Assembly: GCA_949297765.1 (NCBI GenBank)
Contig: CASFTV010000011.1
Span: 56,550 to 120,549, forward strand
Origin: an uncultured bacterium
GTDB taxonomy: Bacteria > Verrucomicrobiota > Lentisphaeria > Victivallales > UBA1829
Length of the DNA: 64,000 nt
Reading direction: 5' to 3'
The position numbers and the translations under genes were made by a program. The notes under the pieces were generated by a model that ran no database searches, was not told the origin of the DNA, and saw only the letters and a program-made list of their open reading frames with translations. Below are positions 1 through 8,103 of this stretch, one piece after another. The stretch's first letter is position 1, and every line of letters begins with the position of its first letter.

Positions 1-2
1 CG

Positions 3-698
3 CTTCTGGTGGAGCTTTATGCGGCGCTCGGCGGACGGCAGAGGGAGTACAGCGGAGACATCTACTTCCGGAAAACCGCGCAGCTGATCGAATGGTTCCG
101 CCGGGAGGACATGCGTGAAACGACTGTTCTTGCCAATTTCACGGTCGGGCCGATGCTGATGGCGTACTGCGGAACCCGTCTGGTTCTTCAGCCCCAGTTC
201 GGCATGGAGCCGATCCGCCGCCCCGTGGAGGAGTATCTGAACATCCTGTATCACAGGGATGAACGGACGCTCAGCGAATTCTGTTCCCGATACGGGGCAA
301 AGTATCTGCTTTACGACCACGGATCCCTCGGAACGCTGCATCCGTATTCCAGCGCATATATTGCGAATGCGGTTCACGTCTCCCGGCGTTCTCCGGCGTA
401 CAGAATGCATTATGAGCCGAATCATCTGGCGGATTTCTATCCGGTTCCGCCGCCCGGGGATCTGGCCGATCTGGGAACAAAGTACACGGTATTCCGGGTC
501 GTCAGTTTTGACGACCGCCTGGAGGCGTTCAAATATCTGGCGCGGGCAAAGCGCGCGTGGGCGGCAAAGGAGAAGAGGACGGCGGGAGAGGAGTTGAAGC
601 GGTCGCTGAATCTGGATCCCTGTTCGGAGGAGGCGCGGGATCTGTTTTTCCGTCTGTACGGGAGGATGCCGCATGTTTCGCTGAAATCCGTCGAATGA
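3..698 (+). CDS. C-terminal part of a probable GT-C type membrane glycosyltransferase (5' end outside window)
   Basis: The reading frame is open to the left edge, so the GTG at 9 is not a trustworthy start and the gene begins upstream. About 230 residues are visible. The first 110 (ANFTVGPMLMAYCGTRLVLQ, then a segment ending YGAKYLLYDHG) resemble the soluble periplasmic tail that follows the membrane helices in STT3/ArnT-like glycosyltransferases, where a short loop asks whether a person-like 'cannot reach' pocket is closed over the acceptor. The last 50 residues (ARAKRAWAAKEKRTAGEELKRSLNLDP) look like a single TPR-type helical pair. No membrane segment lies in the visible part. It converges on the minus-strand gene ending at 703, with only 4 bp between stop codons. 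Family assignment is inference from a fragment. Confidence 0.5.
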   Translation, partial: LLVELYAALGGRQREYSGDIYFRKTAQLIEWFRREDMRETTVLANFTVGPMLMAYCGTRLVLQPQFGMEPIRRPVEEYLNILYHRDERTLSEFCSRYGAKYLLYDHGSLGTLHPYSSAYIANAVHVSRRSPAYRMHYEPNHLADFYPVPPPGDLADLGTKYTVFRVVSFDDRLEAFKYLARAKRAWAAKEKRTAGEELKRSLNLDPCSEEARDLFFRLYGRMPHVSLKSVE

Positions 699-702
699 CC
701 GG

Positions 703-2856
703 TCATCCGCGGATTGCCCGGGCGGCCCGTGTCGCCGCGAGCGCCAGTGCACAGAGGAGCGTCCCTCCCGGCGACGGGAGAAGCAGAAACGCCGCCGTCA
801 GAAATCCGACACCGCCCCCGAAAAGGGCTGCGGAAGGAATGCAGGCTGCTGCCGTCTCTTCTCCGCACTGTTCCCGGATATGAAAATACGCACACCCGGA
901 ACAGAGGCCGAGAGCAAAAACGGTACACAGAAGGCTGAAGACCGGAGAGCCCCCCGGAAGAATCATGAAAAGACAGAGCGCCAGCGGAAGAAGTGTCGCC
1001 AGCAGGGAAAGAATCCGGACAATGGTTTTTTTCCGGGAGAGCATTGCGCCCGCGATTCCGCCGCCGGCGAACAGCAGCATCAGAAGCGGCATGTTCCCGT
1101 ACAGCGTGCCGGTCCGGATCTGCAGGATGTACAGCGCCATTGCGAGAGTCCCGACCGCGTAAAAACCGTTTTCCAGCGAAAGGAACATTCCCCGCCGGCC
1201 GATGCTGTTCGCCTGGATGTACCGCAGCGGAAGATAAATCCCCGCAAGACAGAAAAACAGTACGAGCGCATGCTCCGAACAGAAACGGTAGATCGACAGC
1301 AGTGCCTGAAACAGCGGCGATGAAAGAAACGGACTGTTCTTCCAGGACAGAAGAACCGTTTCCGGATAGAATTCCCGGTTTCCGGATTTTGTTTCGGAAA
1401 GTGCAAGGATTTTCTGCGTTTCCGCCTTGTCGAAGAGCAGGTTTCCCGTCACGAGGAAAAGTCCCGGCGGGATGACCGGCGGCGATCCTTCGAACAGTTT
1501 TCTTGCCCGGGCCGCAAGGATGTCCGGAGAGAGGGTCAGATTCTTCCGGGTGGATGCCAGAAGAATGTCGCTTCTCCCCGCGGAAAACAGCACGTTCGGA
1601 AATACCTGCTTCACGGTGGCGATGATGCTTGCCTGCAGCTCTTCCACCGCGGCTCTGGAGTAGCCTTCCGGTTCCGGGAGCAGAAGTGCGAAGACCCCGT
1701 TCTCCTTCAGGCTCCGACGGGCCGTTTCAATCATTTCCACCGTGTGGTAGCGGTGCATTCCGAGAGAGTAGATGTCGGTAATCCCGATCAGGAAAAGATC
1801 ATACAGCCCTTCGCGATCCTTGAAAAAAGAGATCGGTTCGCAGAGGTGAAAGTGCAGTTTTTCCCGTTTCACGTTCAGCGCGGACGCCGCGGAAAACAGA
1901 ACTGGATCCGGAAGGCAGACATCCACGGATTCCACATTCGGCATGCTCCGCAGCGCATAGAGCAGCCAGGTGTTCAGGCTGCTGACAACGGCGACTTTCT
2001 GAGAGATCCGGCTTTTCTGGAGTACCGGAAACAGAACCTGCAGTTTCTCGTTTTCCGGCGTGGAGTTTTCTTTCCGCCGCAGTTTTCCGTTATGGAAGAT
2101 TCCGAATCTGCTGAATTCATACCGTCCGGTCGGCGCGTTCCGCGAGATCCTGGAGACGGGCGCGATCTTCCGTTCCGCAAGAGAGAGCGTTTCCTGAAAG
2201 AAAAAAAATCCGGCAAGGAGAAATCCGAGAAATACCGCAATTTTCCGGCCCCGCGGCATCGGAAGCCCCGGAAGTGCTCCGCACAGAGCGCAGAACAGAA
2301 ACAGGGCGGCGGAAAAGATGGTCGTCTGGAGCACGGTCATCATTGCCGCCCGGAACCAGGAGAGCAGCAGAAAGACCGCGCCGCCCGCGCAGATCCCGCT
2401 CAGAAGGCCGAATATGTGAACCCGGTGGTCCGGCAGATGCTTTGTCCGGCAGAAAAAGACCCCGTAAAGAATCCCGAACGCCACTCCGGAGGAGATGGTT
2501 GTAATCAGATAGATTCCGAACAGCAGCTCTCCCGACGCCTCCCGGATGAGGTTCCGCCGCAGATCGAACGAACATAAAATGGAGGTCTCCAGCAGAAGCA
2601 CCAGAATGGCCGTTGTCACCGCGGCGGCGGAGAAAAGATAGAGCGGTTCATAGCGGTCGCTCTGCTTGTGCGGCAGCACCGGAAGCATGGAGATGAATGC
2701 CGCCGTCAGAAGCACCGGCGCCGCAATCGCCGCAAGAATGAACTCTTTCCCTCCGGTTGACGCCATGATGTTCTGAAACAGACTCGTTCCGATCAGCAGC
2801 GTGAAGGCTCCCAGCAGAAACGATTCCGGAAACAGCGTGGAACGGAAGGAAAACAC
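703..2856 (-). CDS. Spermidine-synthase-like membrane protein (fused membrane/Rossmann architecture)
   Basis: 717 residues. About seven hydrophobic helices occupy residues 10-220, a soluble Rossmann-type domain follows at about 270-460, and six or seven more helices fill 520-717. The soluble part reads KVAVVSSLNTWLLYALRSMP, then YDLFLIGITD and LKENGVFALLLPEP, the layout of the aminopropyltransferase (SpeE-like) fold found in fused membrane 'spermidine synthase' proteins. The usual SAM-binding glycine motif (GGG.G) is replaced by VVSSLN and the gatekeeper DxxD is not evident, so catalysis is doubtful. The start is GTG at 2856 with a poor ribosome site. It is the last gene of the Lrp-aminotransferase-exported protein run, 15 bp after its neighbour. 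Substrate unknown. Confidence 0.6.
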   Translation of the reverse strand: MFSFRSTLFPESFLLGAFTLLIGTSLFQNIMASTGGKEFILAAIAAPVLLTAAFISMLPVLPHKQSDRYEPLYLFSAAAVTTAILVLLLETSILCSFDLRRNLIREASGELLFGIYLITTISSGVAFGILYGVFFCRTKHLPDHRVHIFGLLSGICAGGAVFLLLSWFRAAMMTVLQTTIFSAALFLFCALCGALPGLPMPRGRKIAVFLGFLLAGFFFFQETLSLAERKIAPVSRISRNAPTGRYEFSRFGIFHNGKLRRKENSTPENEKLQVLFPVLQKSRISQKVAVVSSLNTWLLYALRSMPNVESVDVCLPDPVLFSAASALNVKREKLHFHLCEPISFFKDREGLYDLFLIGITDIYSLGMHRYHTVEMIETARRSLKENGVFALLLPEPEGYSRAAVEELQASIIATVKQVFPNVLFSAGRSDILLASTRKNLTLSPDILAARARKLFEGSPPVIPPGLFLVTGNLLFDKAETQKILALSETKSGNREFYPETVLLSWKNSPFLSSPLFQALLSIYRFCSEHALVLFFCLAGIYLPLRYIQANSIGRRGMFLSLENGFYAVGTLAMALYILQIRTGTLYGNMPLLMLLFAGGGIAGAMLSRKKTIVRILSLLATLLPLALCLFMILPGGSPVFSLLCTVFALGLCSGCAYFHIREQCGEETAAACIPSAALFGGGVGFLTAAFLLLPSPGGTLLCALALAATRAARAIRG

Positions 2857-2871
2857 GGAAAGGGGTCCGGG

Positions 2872-3438
2872 TTATTTTTTCTGCGCCGGTTTTTCAGCCG
2901 GTTTTTCTTCCAGAAGACCGGTTTCCGGAATGGCGGAGGGATCTGTGAACGCCTCGCCTTTTTGATCCCGGAAGAAGAGCGGGGGCGGATTGGAAGAGCT
3001 TTCGATCAATTTCACCTTCAGAGAGTACTCGAAGGTTTTCCCGTCCTCCGGGCGTGCCGGCTGGAAGAGAAGACGGCATTTCGCATTGCCCGTATCCCGG
3101 AGTTCCCAGCGGGAGGCGTCGTAGGGATCGCTGTTCAGGGCGATTGCTCGGCAGGGGAATTCCCGGTCGCCCGCGGTGAGGACATAGTCGTAGATTCCGA
3201 TGGAACGCCCCGGATGAAGCTGAACCACCACCTCCGCCCAGATTCCGTCCGGCGTATCCTTGCCGGTGTCGGACGCAATGGACGGTTTCTGCGTGGATAC
3301 TTCTGCGGAGAGGATCGTTCCCGCGCGGAACGGCATGCTCTTTTCCGCGCCTCCCGCGAACAGCGGAAGGACAAACAGTACCAGAAGAATTTTTTTCATC
3401 GCGGATTGGTTCGGGCGGACGTGCGGATTCTTTTCCAT
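2872..3438 (-). CDS. Small exported protein of unknown function
   Basis: 188 residues from the ATG at 3438, which has GGAGG 10 bp upstream. An internal ATG at 3399 would start exactly at a signal peptide (MKKILLVLFVLPLFAGGA), but no Shine-Dalgarno precedes it, so either start is possible. After the signal sequence comes a compact beta-rich domain of about 120 residues (WAEVVVQLHPGRSIGIYDYV, later CRLLFQPARPEDGKTFEYSLKVKL) and a lysine/proline-rich tail (EEKPAEKPAQKK). I do not recognise the family. It lies 17 bp after the aminotransferase and 15 bp before the spermidine-synthase-like gene, so all three are probably cotranscribed. Confidence 0.6.
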   Translation of the reverse strand: MEKNPHVRPNQSAMKKILLVLFVLPLFAGGAEKSMPFRAGTILSAEVSTQKPSIASDTGKDTPDGIWAEVVVQLHPGRSIGIYDYVLTAGDREFPCRAIALNSDPYDASRWELRDTGNAKCRLLFQPARPEDGKTFEYSLKVKLIESSSNPPPLFFRDQKGEAFTDPSAIPETGLLEEKPAEKPAQKK

Positions 3439-3455
3439 GGGTCGGCGGCCTCCGG

Positions 3456-4664
3456 TTATGACTTCTTCAACGATTTGAGAAATGCGTCGATGCGTTTCAG
3501 TGCTTCACGGATTTTTTCCATAGAGGTTGCATAGGAACAGCGGACATACCCCTCGCCGGATTTTCCGAAGGCGTTTCCGGGAACAACGGCAACCCGCTGC
3601 TCCATCAGCAGCCGCTTTGCGAATTCGGTCGAGGAGAGTCCGGTCGACGTGATGTTCGGGAATGCGTAGAACGCGCCTTCCGGCATGAAGCAGGAAAGCC
3701 CCATCCGGTTGAATCCCTTGACGATCACGTTGCGGCGGTTCATGTATTCGCGGCGCATGGATTCCATGTCGCGCTTTCCGTTGCGGAGAGCTTCTTCGGC
3801 GGCCTCCTGGGCGGTGATCGGGGCGCAGAGCATGGAATACTGATGGATTTTCATCATCGTGTCGATGATTTCAAACGGGCCGCAGGCGTAGCCGATGCGG
3901 AATCCCGTCATTGCAAACGCCTTGGAGAATCCGTGGAGGAACACGGTGCGCTCCTTCATGCCGGGAAGCGAGGAGATCGCCGGAAGAATGTGTCCGGAAT
4001 AGGTCAGCTCGGAGTAGATGAGATCCGAAAGAACGAGCAGATCATGTCTTCTTGCGATGTCCGCGATGGCTTCGAGCTGTTCCATGTCCAGCGTTGCCCC
4101 GGTCGGATTGCACGGGAAGTTCAGGAGAATCGCCTTGGTTTTCGGCGTGACCGCTTTTTCCAGATCGGCGGGGTCGAGGGCGAAGTTGTTTTTTTCGTAA
4201 GTCGGGACCGGGACCGGGACTCCATGCGCCATCCGGATTTCGGAGTAGTAGGAGACGTAGCAGGGTTCGTTGTAGATGATTTCGTCACCCGGATTGGTGA
4301 TCGCGCGGACCGCCAGATCCAGCGCCTCGCTGACGCCGACCGTTACAATGCATTCATGTGCCGGATCGTAATCCGCCTTGTAATTCTCCGCGACGTATTC
4401 GCAGATAGCCTTGCGCAGGGAGGGCAGCCCGAGGTTCGAGGTATAACTCGTATGGCCGCGTTCGAGCGAGTAGATGGAACCTTCGCGGATGGTCCACGGC
4501 GTGACGAAATCGGGTTCTCCGATGCCGAGGGAGATCACATCGTCCATCGTGTTGACCAGCTCGAAGAAGTCCCGGATTCCGCTTTTCGGAAGAGTGACAA
4601 TGTGCCGTGCGAGTTTCGACTCCGGATTACGGGGTGATTTTAAGTCTTTCGTGTTCTTCTTCAT
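3456..4664 (-). CDS. PLP-dependent class I/II aminotransferase
   Basis: 402 residues with the full fold-type I aminotransferase layout: SGIRDFFELV near the N-terminus, LGIGEPDF substrate-side motif, LNFPCNPTGA (cofactor-contacting Asn), LSDLIYSEL (Asp that pairs with the PLP ring nitrogen) and the Schiff-base lysine in HGFSKAFAMTGFRIGY, plus a C-terminal Arg in YVRCSYA for the substrate carboxylate. The SGIR-x-FF start is typical of the AspC/PatA-like subgroup often found beside AsnC regulators; the amino donor cannot be read from the sequence. The ATG at 4664 is preferred to the TTG at 4670; GGAAAG lies upstream. The first 38 bp overlap the 3' end of the Lrp gene, pointing to translational coupling and to control by that regulator. 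Confidence 0.9.
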   Translation of the reverse strand: MKKNTKDLKSPRNPESKLARHIVTLPKSGIRDFFELVNTMDDVISLGIGEPDFVTPWTIREGSIYSLERGHTSYTSNLGLPSLRKAICEYVAENYKADYDPAHECIVTVGVSEALDLAVRAITNPGDEIIYNEPCYVSYYSEIRMAHGVPVPVPTYEKNNFALDPADLEKAVTPKTKAILLNFPCNPTGATLDMEQLEAIADIARRHDLLVLSDLIYSELTYSGHILPAISSLPGMKERTVFLHGFSKAFAMTGFRIGYACGPFEIIDTMMKIHQYSMLCAPITAQEAAEEALRNGKRDMESMRREYMNRRNVIVKGFNRMGLSCFMPEGAFYAFPNITSTGLSSTEFAKRLLMEQRVAVVPGNAFGKSGEGYVRCSYATSMEKIREALKRIDAFLKSLKKS

Positions 4665-5118
4665 TTTCAAACAGCTTTCCGGATTCTTTGTACTTCTTCA
4701 GAATGAAATGGGTGGAGGTGGAGACGACGCCTTCCATCGGCGCGAGCTTGCTGGAGACGAATTCCGCCACGTCGTTCAGCGTTTCCCCGCGGACTTCGAT
4801 CATCAGGTCGAACAGTCCGGAGGACATCAGATACAGGCTTTCCACCTTTGAAAACCGGCTGATCCGTTTTGCCACCCGGTCGAATCCGCCGTTGCGTTCC
4901 GGTTTGACTTTGACTTCAATGATCGCCTTGACCGCGTTCTCCGGGAGTACGGAATCATCGAACAACGCCCGGAAACCCACAAGGATTCCGCTTTTTTCCA
5001 GCTTCCTGATCGTATTTTCGACCGTCTTTCCGGAGACGCCGATCCGTTCCGCGATTTCCTCGTTGGAGAGTCGGCCGTCCTCACGCAGAAGTCTCAGAAT
5101 TTCGTTTTTATGATCCAT
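4627..5118 (-). CDS. Lrp/AsnC family transcriptional regulator
   Basis: 163 residues. Residues 5-55 form the AsnC-type helix-turn-helix (LREDGRLSNEEIAERIGVSG, then VENTIRKLEKSGIL); residues 75-150 form the RAM/ActD ligand-binding domain (AIIEVKV, then VESLYLMSSGLFDLMIEVRG). Such proteins make dimers and octamers and sense amino acids. AAGGAG sits 7 bp before the ATG. Its 3' end overlaps the aminotransferase start, so it is the first gene of that operon and most likely regulates it according to the amino acid handled by the aminotransferase (inference). The C-terminal tail after the RAM domain is charged and short. Confidence 0.93.
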   Translation of the reverse strand: MDHKNEILRLLREDGRLSNEEIAERIGVSGKTVENTIRKLEKSGILVGFRALFDDSVLPENAVKAIIEVKVKPERNGGFDRVAKRISRFSKVESLYLMSSGLFDLMIEVRGETLNDVAEFVSSKLAPMEGVVSTSTHFILKKYKESGKLFENEEEHERLKITP

Positions 5119-5152
5119 ATTTTTTCTCCTTGGAACAAAGTTTCATGCCGTT

Positions 5153-5181
5153 AATATAACGCCGCAATACAGATTTAACAA
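5153..5181 (-). promoter_or_regulatory. Promoter of the Lrp/AsnC operon
   Basis: On the minus strand TTGTTA (5176-5181) is followed after 17 bp by TATATT (5153-5158). The expected start is about 25-30 nt before the AAGGAG ribosome site. Sigma-70 type match, not tested. Confidence 0.55.
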
Positions 5182-5266
5182 ATGAATCCGAGAATTTTTC
5201 ATTTTCCCGTTACCGGATTCCGTTTTTTCCGGGAGACGTTTTTTCCAGAAAAGAGGCTCTGCCGTC

Positions 5267-5295
5267 TTGAATTCTTTTTCCGCAAGCGATATTTT
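5267..5295 (+). promoter_or_regulatory. Promoter of the heparinase-family gene
   Basis: TTGAAT (5267-5272), 17-bp spacer, TATTTT (5290-5295). The -10 hexamer lies inside the left arm of the inverted repeat at 5287-5309, so binding there would block RNA polymerase. Confidence 0.45.
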
Positions 5296-5309
5296 ATCCG
5301 CAAATATCG
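5287..5309. promoter_or_regulatory. Operator-like perfect inverted repeat
   Basis: CGATATTT (5287-5294) and AAATATCG (5302-5309) are perfect inverted 8-bp arms around a 7-bp centre, overlapping the -10 box and probable start of the heparinase-family gene. The symmetric size fits a dimeric regulator. A second hairpin (CGGTGCG 5328-5334 with CGCACCG 5351-5357) lies in the leader between here and the start codon. Confidence 0.5.
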
Positions 5310-5387
5310 TCTTTGAGAACAAAAAAACGGTGCGCCGCGGCAACGCCCTCCGCACCGGGCCGGCAACAACGCAGAAGGAGAGCTTCG

Positions 5388-7223
5388 ATGAAACAGCAGG
5401 ATTTGTATATGGATTCCTTTCTTCCGCAGAATTTCTATGAAACCATTGAATCCGGAGCGTTTGAACACCGTCTGTTTCCCCCGTTTTCCGATCGGGCCGC
5501 GTGGGAGGCGGTGCAGCGGAAGGCGTCCCGGAAGAATCTGGTGGCGGAATTGATGGATGAGGCGGAAAAAATCCGTCTGCAGCCGCCCCAGCGCCTCCTC
5601 TTTTCCCGGTATTGCGAATACAGCATCAACGGAAACAGGACCCGCTATGAGGGCGGATATTTCGGCCGGCGGAACCGGATGGGGACCCTCGTGCTGGCGC
5701 TCTGTCTTTCCGGGGACCGCAAACGGTGGCTGATGCCGGTCCTCGATTATCTGACGGCGATTCTGGAAGAATGGTCGTGGTGCATGCCGGCGCACGCGGT
5801 CTGGAACGGGGTGTTCCCGGGACAGAACAGTCAGTCGGATCTCTTTGCGTCGGAAACCGGGGCGCAGATCGGGCTTGCGGTCAACATCCTCGGAGAGTTG
5901 TTCGACGAGGTCTGGCCCGGATTTTCGGACCGTCTCCGCGAAGAGACGCTTTCCCGGACCGTCCGGAACGTTCTCAATCCCGAGACCCGTCCGCTGAACC
6001 ACTGGTTCAACGCCGGAAGGCCCAACAACTGGACCCCGTGGTGCTGCTACAACAATCTTCTGACGGCGGTCTGTCTGGAGCGCGATTCCCGGAAGCTGGC
6101 CCGGATCATCCGCACCTTCCTCCGTCCCGTTTCCCGGTTCGCGTGGTTCTATGCGGATGACGGATACTGCGAAGAAGGCTCCAGCTACTATAACAAAGCC
6201 GGGGGAATGCTGTTCAAAACAACCGCTCTTCTGGAAAAAATTGTTCCGGGCTCCATGAAATCCTTCTATGCCGATCCGAAGAACCGGGCGATTTTCGAAT
6301 ATATTGCGAAAGTCCGGATCGGCGGCGAACTGCTGGCCTATGCCGACGGGTCGTCCCGTGCGCCCCAGCTTTCCATTGTCGTTCCCTGCGGCGCCGCGAT
6401 TCACTCCCCCGCGCTGACCGCTTTCGGTCGCGGAAAGACCCTCTCCATCCAGCGCTGGTGCGGCGATGAGCTCGCCGAGACTCTGACCGCTCTGTTTGAT
6501 TATCCCGACCGCATTTCCGGGGATCCGGACGATCTGCCTCCGGTATCCTTCTTTGCAGACCGGCTGGCCGTTCTGCGGACGTCCGGCTTCTCCGCCGCTC
6601 TCAAGGCCGGATGCAACGCGGAACCCCACAATCACAACGATCTCGGTCAATTTTTCCTTTACCGCGGCAGAACGCCGGTCATTGTCGATGCCGGATGCGG
6701 TGCCTATTCCAAACGCAACTTCTCCCCCGAGCGCTATACGCTGTGGTATACGCGCGGAAGCGGACACAACGCTCCGGTTTTCGGTTCGGTGGAGCAGCAG
6801 GAGGGAAGCGCGTTCCGCGCCCGGCTGCCGAAACCCCGAAAGACCAAAAACGGATGGACCCTTTCCTGTGATCTTTCCGACGCCTATCCGCCGGAAGCAG
6901 GGGTGCAGACGTTCAAAAGAACCCTGGATTTCTCGCCGGACAGGGTTGTGGTGGAGGATTCAATCCGCAGAAGCGGATCAGCGGAAAACAGGGAAATTTT
7001 TCTCAATCTGATGACGCCGGAAACGCCCGTTGCGGACGGAAAAACGATCCGTCTCGGCAGCGTGATTCTTTCCCTGGAGGAGATCGAATTCGTCTCCTGC
7101 CGGAAACTCCCGCTGCTCACCAGCAAAAACAATCCCGATTTCGGGCGGTTTTCGCTGACGAGGATTCTGCTCAAAACCCGCTCCGATCACTACCGGATGA
7201 TCTTTACGCCCGCGGGAAAGTGA
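5388..7223 (+). CDS. Heparinase II/III family protein (probable polysaccharide lyase)
   Basis: 611 residues from the ATG at 5388 with GAAGGAG 7 bp upstream; an earlier in-frame start at 5313 gives an arginine-rich leader and is rejected. The N-terminal 330 residues look like the alpha/alpha toroid of this family (LNHWFNAGRPNNWTPWCCYN, then EEGSSYYNKAGGMLF). The C-terminal beta-sandwich begins near residue 400 with the hallmark EPHNHNDLGQF (H414, H416) followed by VDAGCGAYS and RGSGHNAPV. Family members cleave uronic-acid polysaccharides by beta-elimination or act on related glycans. No signal peptide is visible, so it may act in the cytoplasm on imported oligosaccharides. It is monocistronic and convergent with the metallophosphoesterase. 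Substrate not deducible. Confidence 0.85.
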   Translation: MKQQDLYMDSFLPQNFYETIESGAFEHRLFPPFSDRAAWEAVQRKASRKNLVAELMDEAEKIRLQPPQRLLFSRYCEYSINGNRTRYEGGYFGRRNRMGTLVLALCLSGDRKRWLMPVLDYLTAILEEWSWCMPAHAVWNGVFPGQNSQSDLFASETGAQIGLAVNILGELFDEVWPGFSDRLREETLSRTVRNVLNPETRPLNHWFNAGRPNNWTPWCCYNNLLTAVCLERDSRKLARIIRTFLRPVSRFAWFYADDGYCEEGSSYYNKAGGMLFKTTALLEKIVPGSMKSFYADPKNRAIFEYIAKVRIGGELLAYADGSSRAPQLSIVVPCGAAIHSPALTAFGRGKTLSIQRWCGDELAETLTALFDYPDRISGDPDDLPPVSFFADRLAVLRTSGFSAALKAGCNAEPHNHNDLGQFFLYRGRTPVIVDAGCGAYSKRNFSPERYTLWYTRGSGHNAPVFGSVEQQEGSAFRARLPKPRKTKNGWTLSCDLSDAYPPEAGVQTFKRTLDFSPDRVVVEDSIRRSGSAENREIFLNLMTPETPVADGKTIRLGSVILSLEEIEFVSCRKLPLLTSKNNPDFGRFSLTRILLKTRSDHYRMIFTPAGK

Positions 7224-7233
7224 GTTCCCGCGC

Positions 7234-8097
7234 TCAGAACCGCACAAGAACCGCTTCCGGCGGACAGAGAATGCGGACCGGAATCCAGGTGGTCCCGATC
7301 CCGGAGGAGACAAGAAGCGCGGAAGGACCGGATTTCCGCTCATAGAATCCGTATTCAAACCGCTTCCAGTAGCGGGAGGAGGCGCGGAGGGCGCCGAATC
7401 CCGGCAGACGGATCTGGCCGCCGTGAGTGTGTCCGCAGAGCGCAAGATCAAATTTCTCGAATTCCTCCGGCGGAAGCTCCGCGACCGTGTCTGGATTGTG
7501 AGTCAGCAGAACGCGGAATACCGCATCCGTCCGGGACGGATAGATGCGCGGGATGCCGATTTTATAGTCGTCCGTCCCATAAACGAGCAGAGTTCCGTCA
7601 GAGGCTTCCGCGTTGACCAGAAGCTGCCATCCGGCCTGCTCAAAGGCCCGTTCAATTTCGCGGAACGGCAGCCATTTTCTCCGGCGTTTGTCCCAGTTTC
7701 CGGGAACGGCGAAACAGCCGCCCGGCGCCTTCAGCGAAGCCATCATCTCCATTGCCGCCGGATAGCAGACCGTATAGGTGACCAGATCTCCCCCGAACAG
7801 CAGATAGTCCGGATGCGTCATCGCGAGCGCCTCGCGGAGAGCGGTTCCGATCCATTGCGTTCCGGTCCAGGAACCCGGACCGGCGGAAGAGAAAAAATTG
7901 TGCGTCGGCTGAAAACGGATGTGCGGATCCGTAAAGAAAAACAGCGACCGGCCTGTCCGTTCGGGAGAGAGAACCTCATACTCCTTCAGCAGAAGCCCGG
8001 ACGGAAGAATCCGCTCCGCCGCGCGGAAGCGGCGGGGACGGGTTGTCCGCCGGAACTGCCGGAGACTGTTTTCCGGAACGGAGCGGTAGTCCGGCAT
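7234..8097 (-). CDS. Metallophosphoesterase (YkuE/YaeI-like)
   Basis: 287 residues. The dinuclear metal site is recognisable: FFFTDPHIRF (usual D-x-H), LLFGGDLVTY (GD motif), FAVPGNWDKR (GNHD with Trp in place of His), LLTHNPD and ALCGHTHGGQIRLPGF. The C-terminal YERKSGPSALLVSSGIGTTW is typical of YkuE-type phosphodiesterases. Members of this group hydrolyse lipid or nucleotide phosphoesters; the substrate here is open. The change of GNHD to GNWD removes the histidine that normally stabilises the leaving group and could lower activity. The gene begins 6 bp after the stop of the long GreA gene and is probably cotranscribed with it. Confidence 0.85.
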   Translation of the reverse strand: MPDYRSVPENSLRQFRRTTRPRRFRAAERILPSGLLLKEYEVLSPERTGRSLFFFTDPHIRFQPTHNFFSSAGPGSWTGTQWIGTALREALAMTHPDYLLFGGDLVTYTVCYPAAMEMMASLKAPGGCFAVPGNWDKRRRKWLPFREIERAFEQAGWQLLVNAEASDGTLLVYGTDDYKIGIPRIYPSRTDAVFRVLLTHNPDTVAELPPEEFEKFDLALCGHTHGGQIRLPGFGALRASSRYWKRFEYGFYERKSGPSALLVSSGIGTTWIPVRILCPPEAVLVRF

Positions 8098-8103
8098 GCC
8101 GGG

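Noticed and set aside
5313..5387. 25-residue N-terminal extension of the heparinase-family protein
   Set aside because: Arginine-rich, translates the leader hairpin, and the ATG at 5388 has the good ribosome site.
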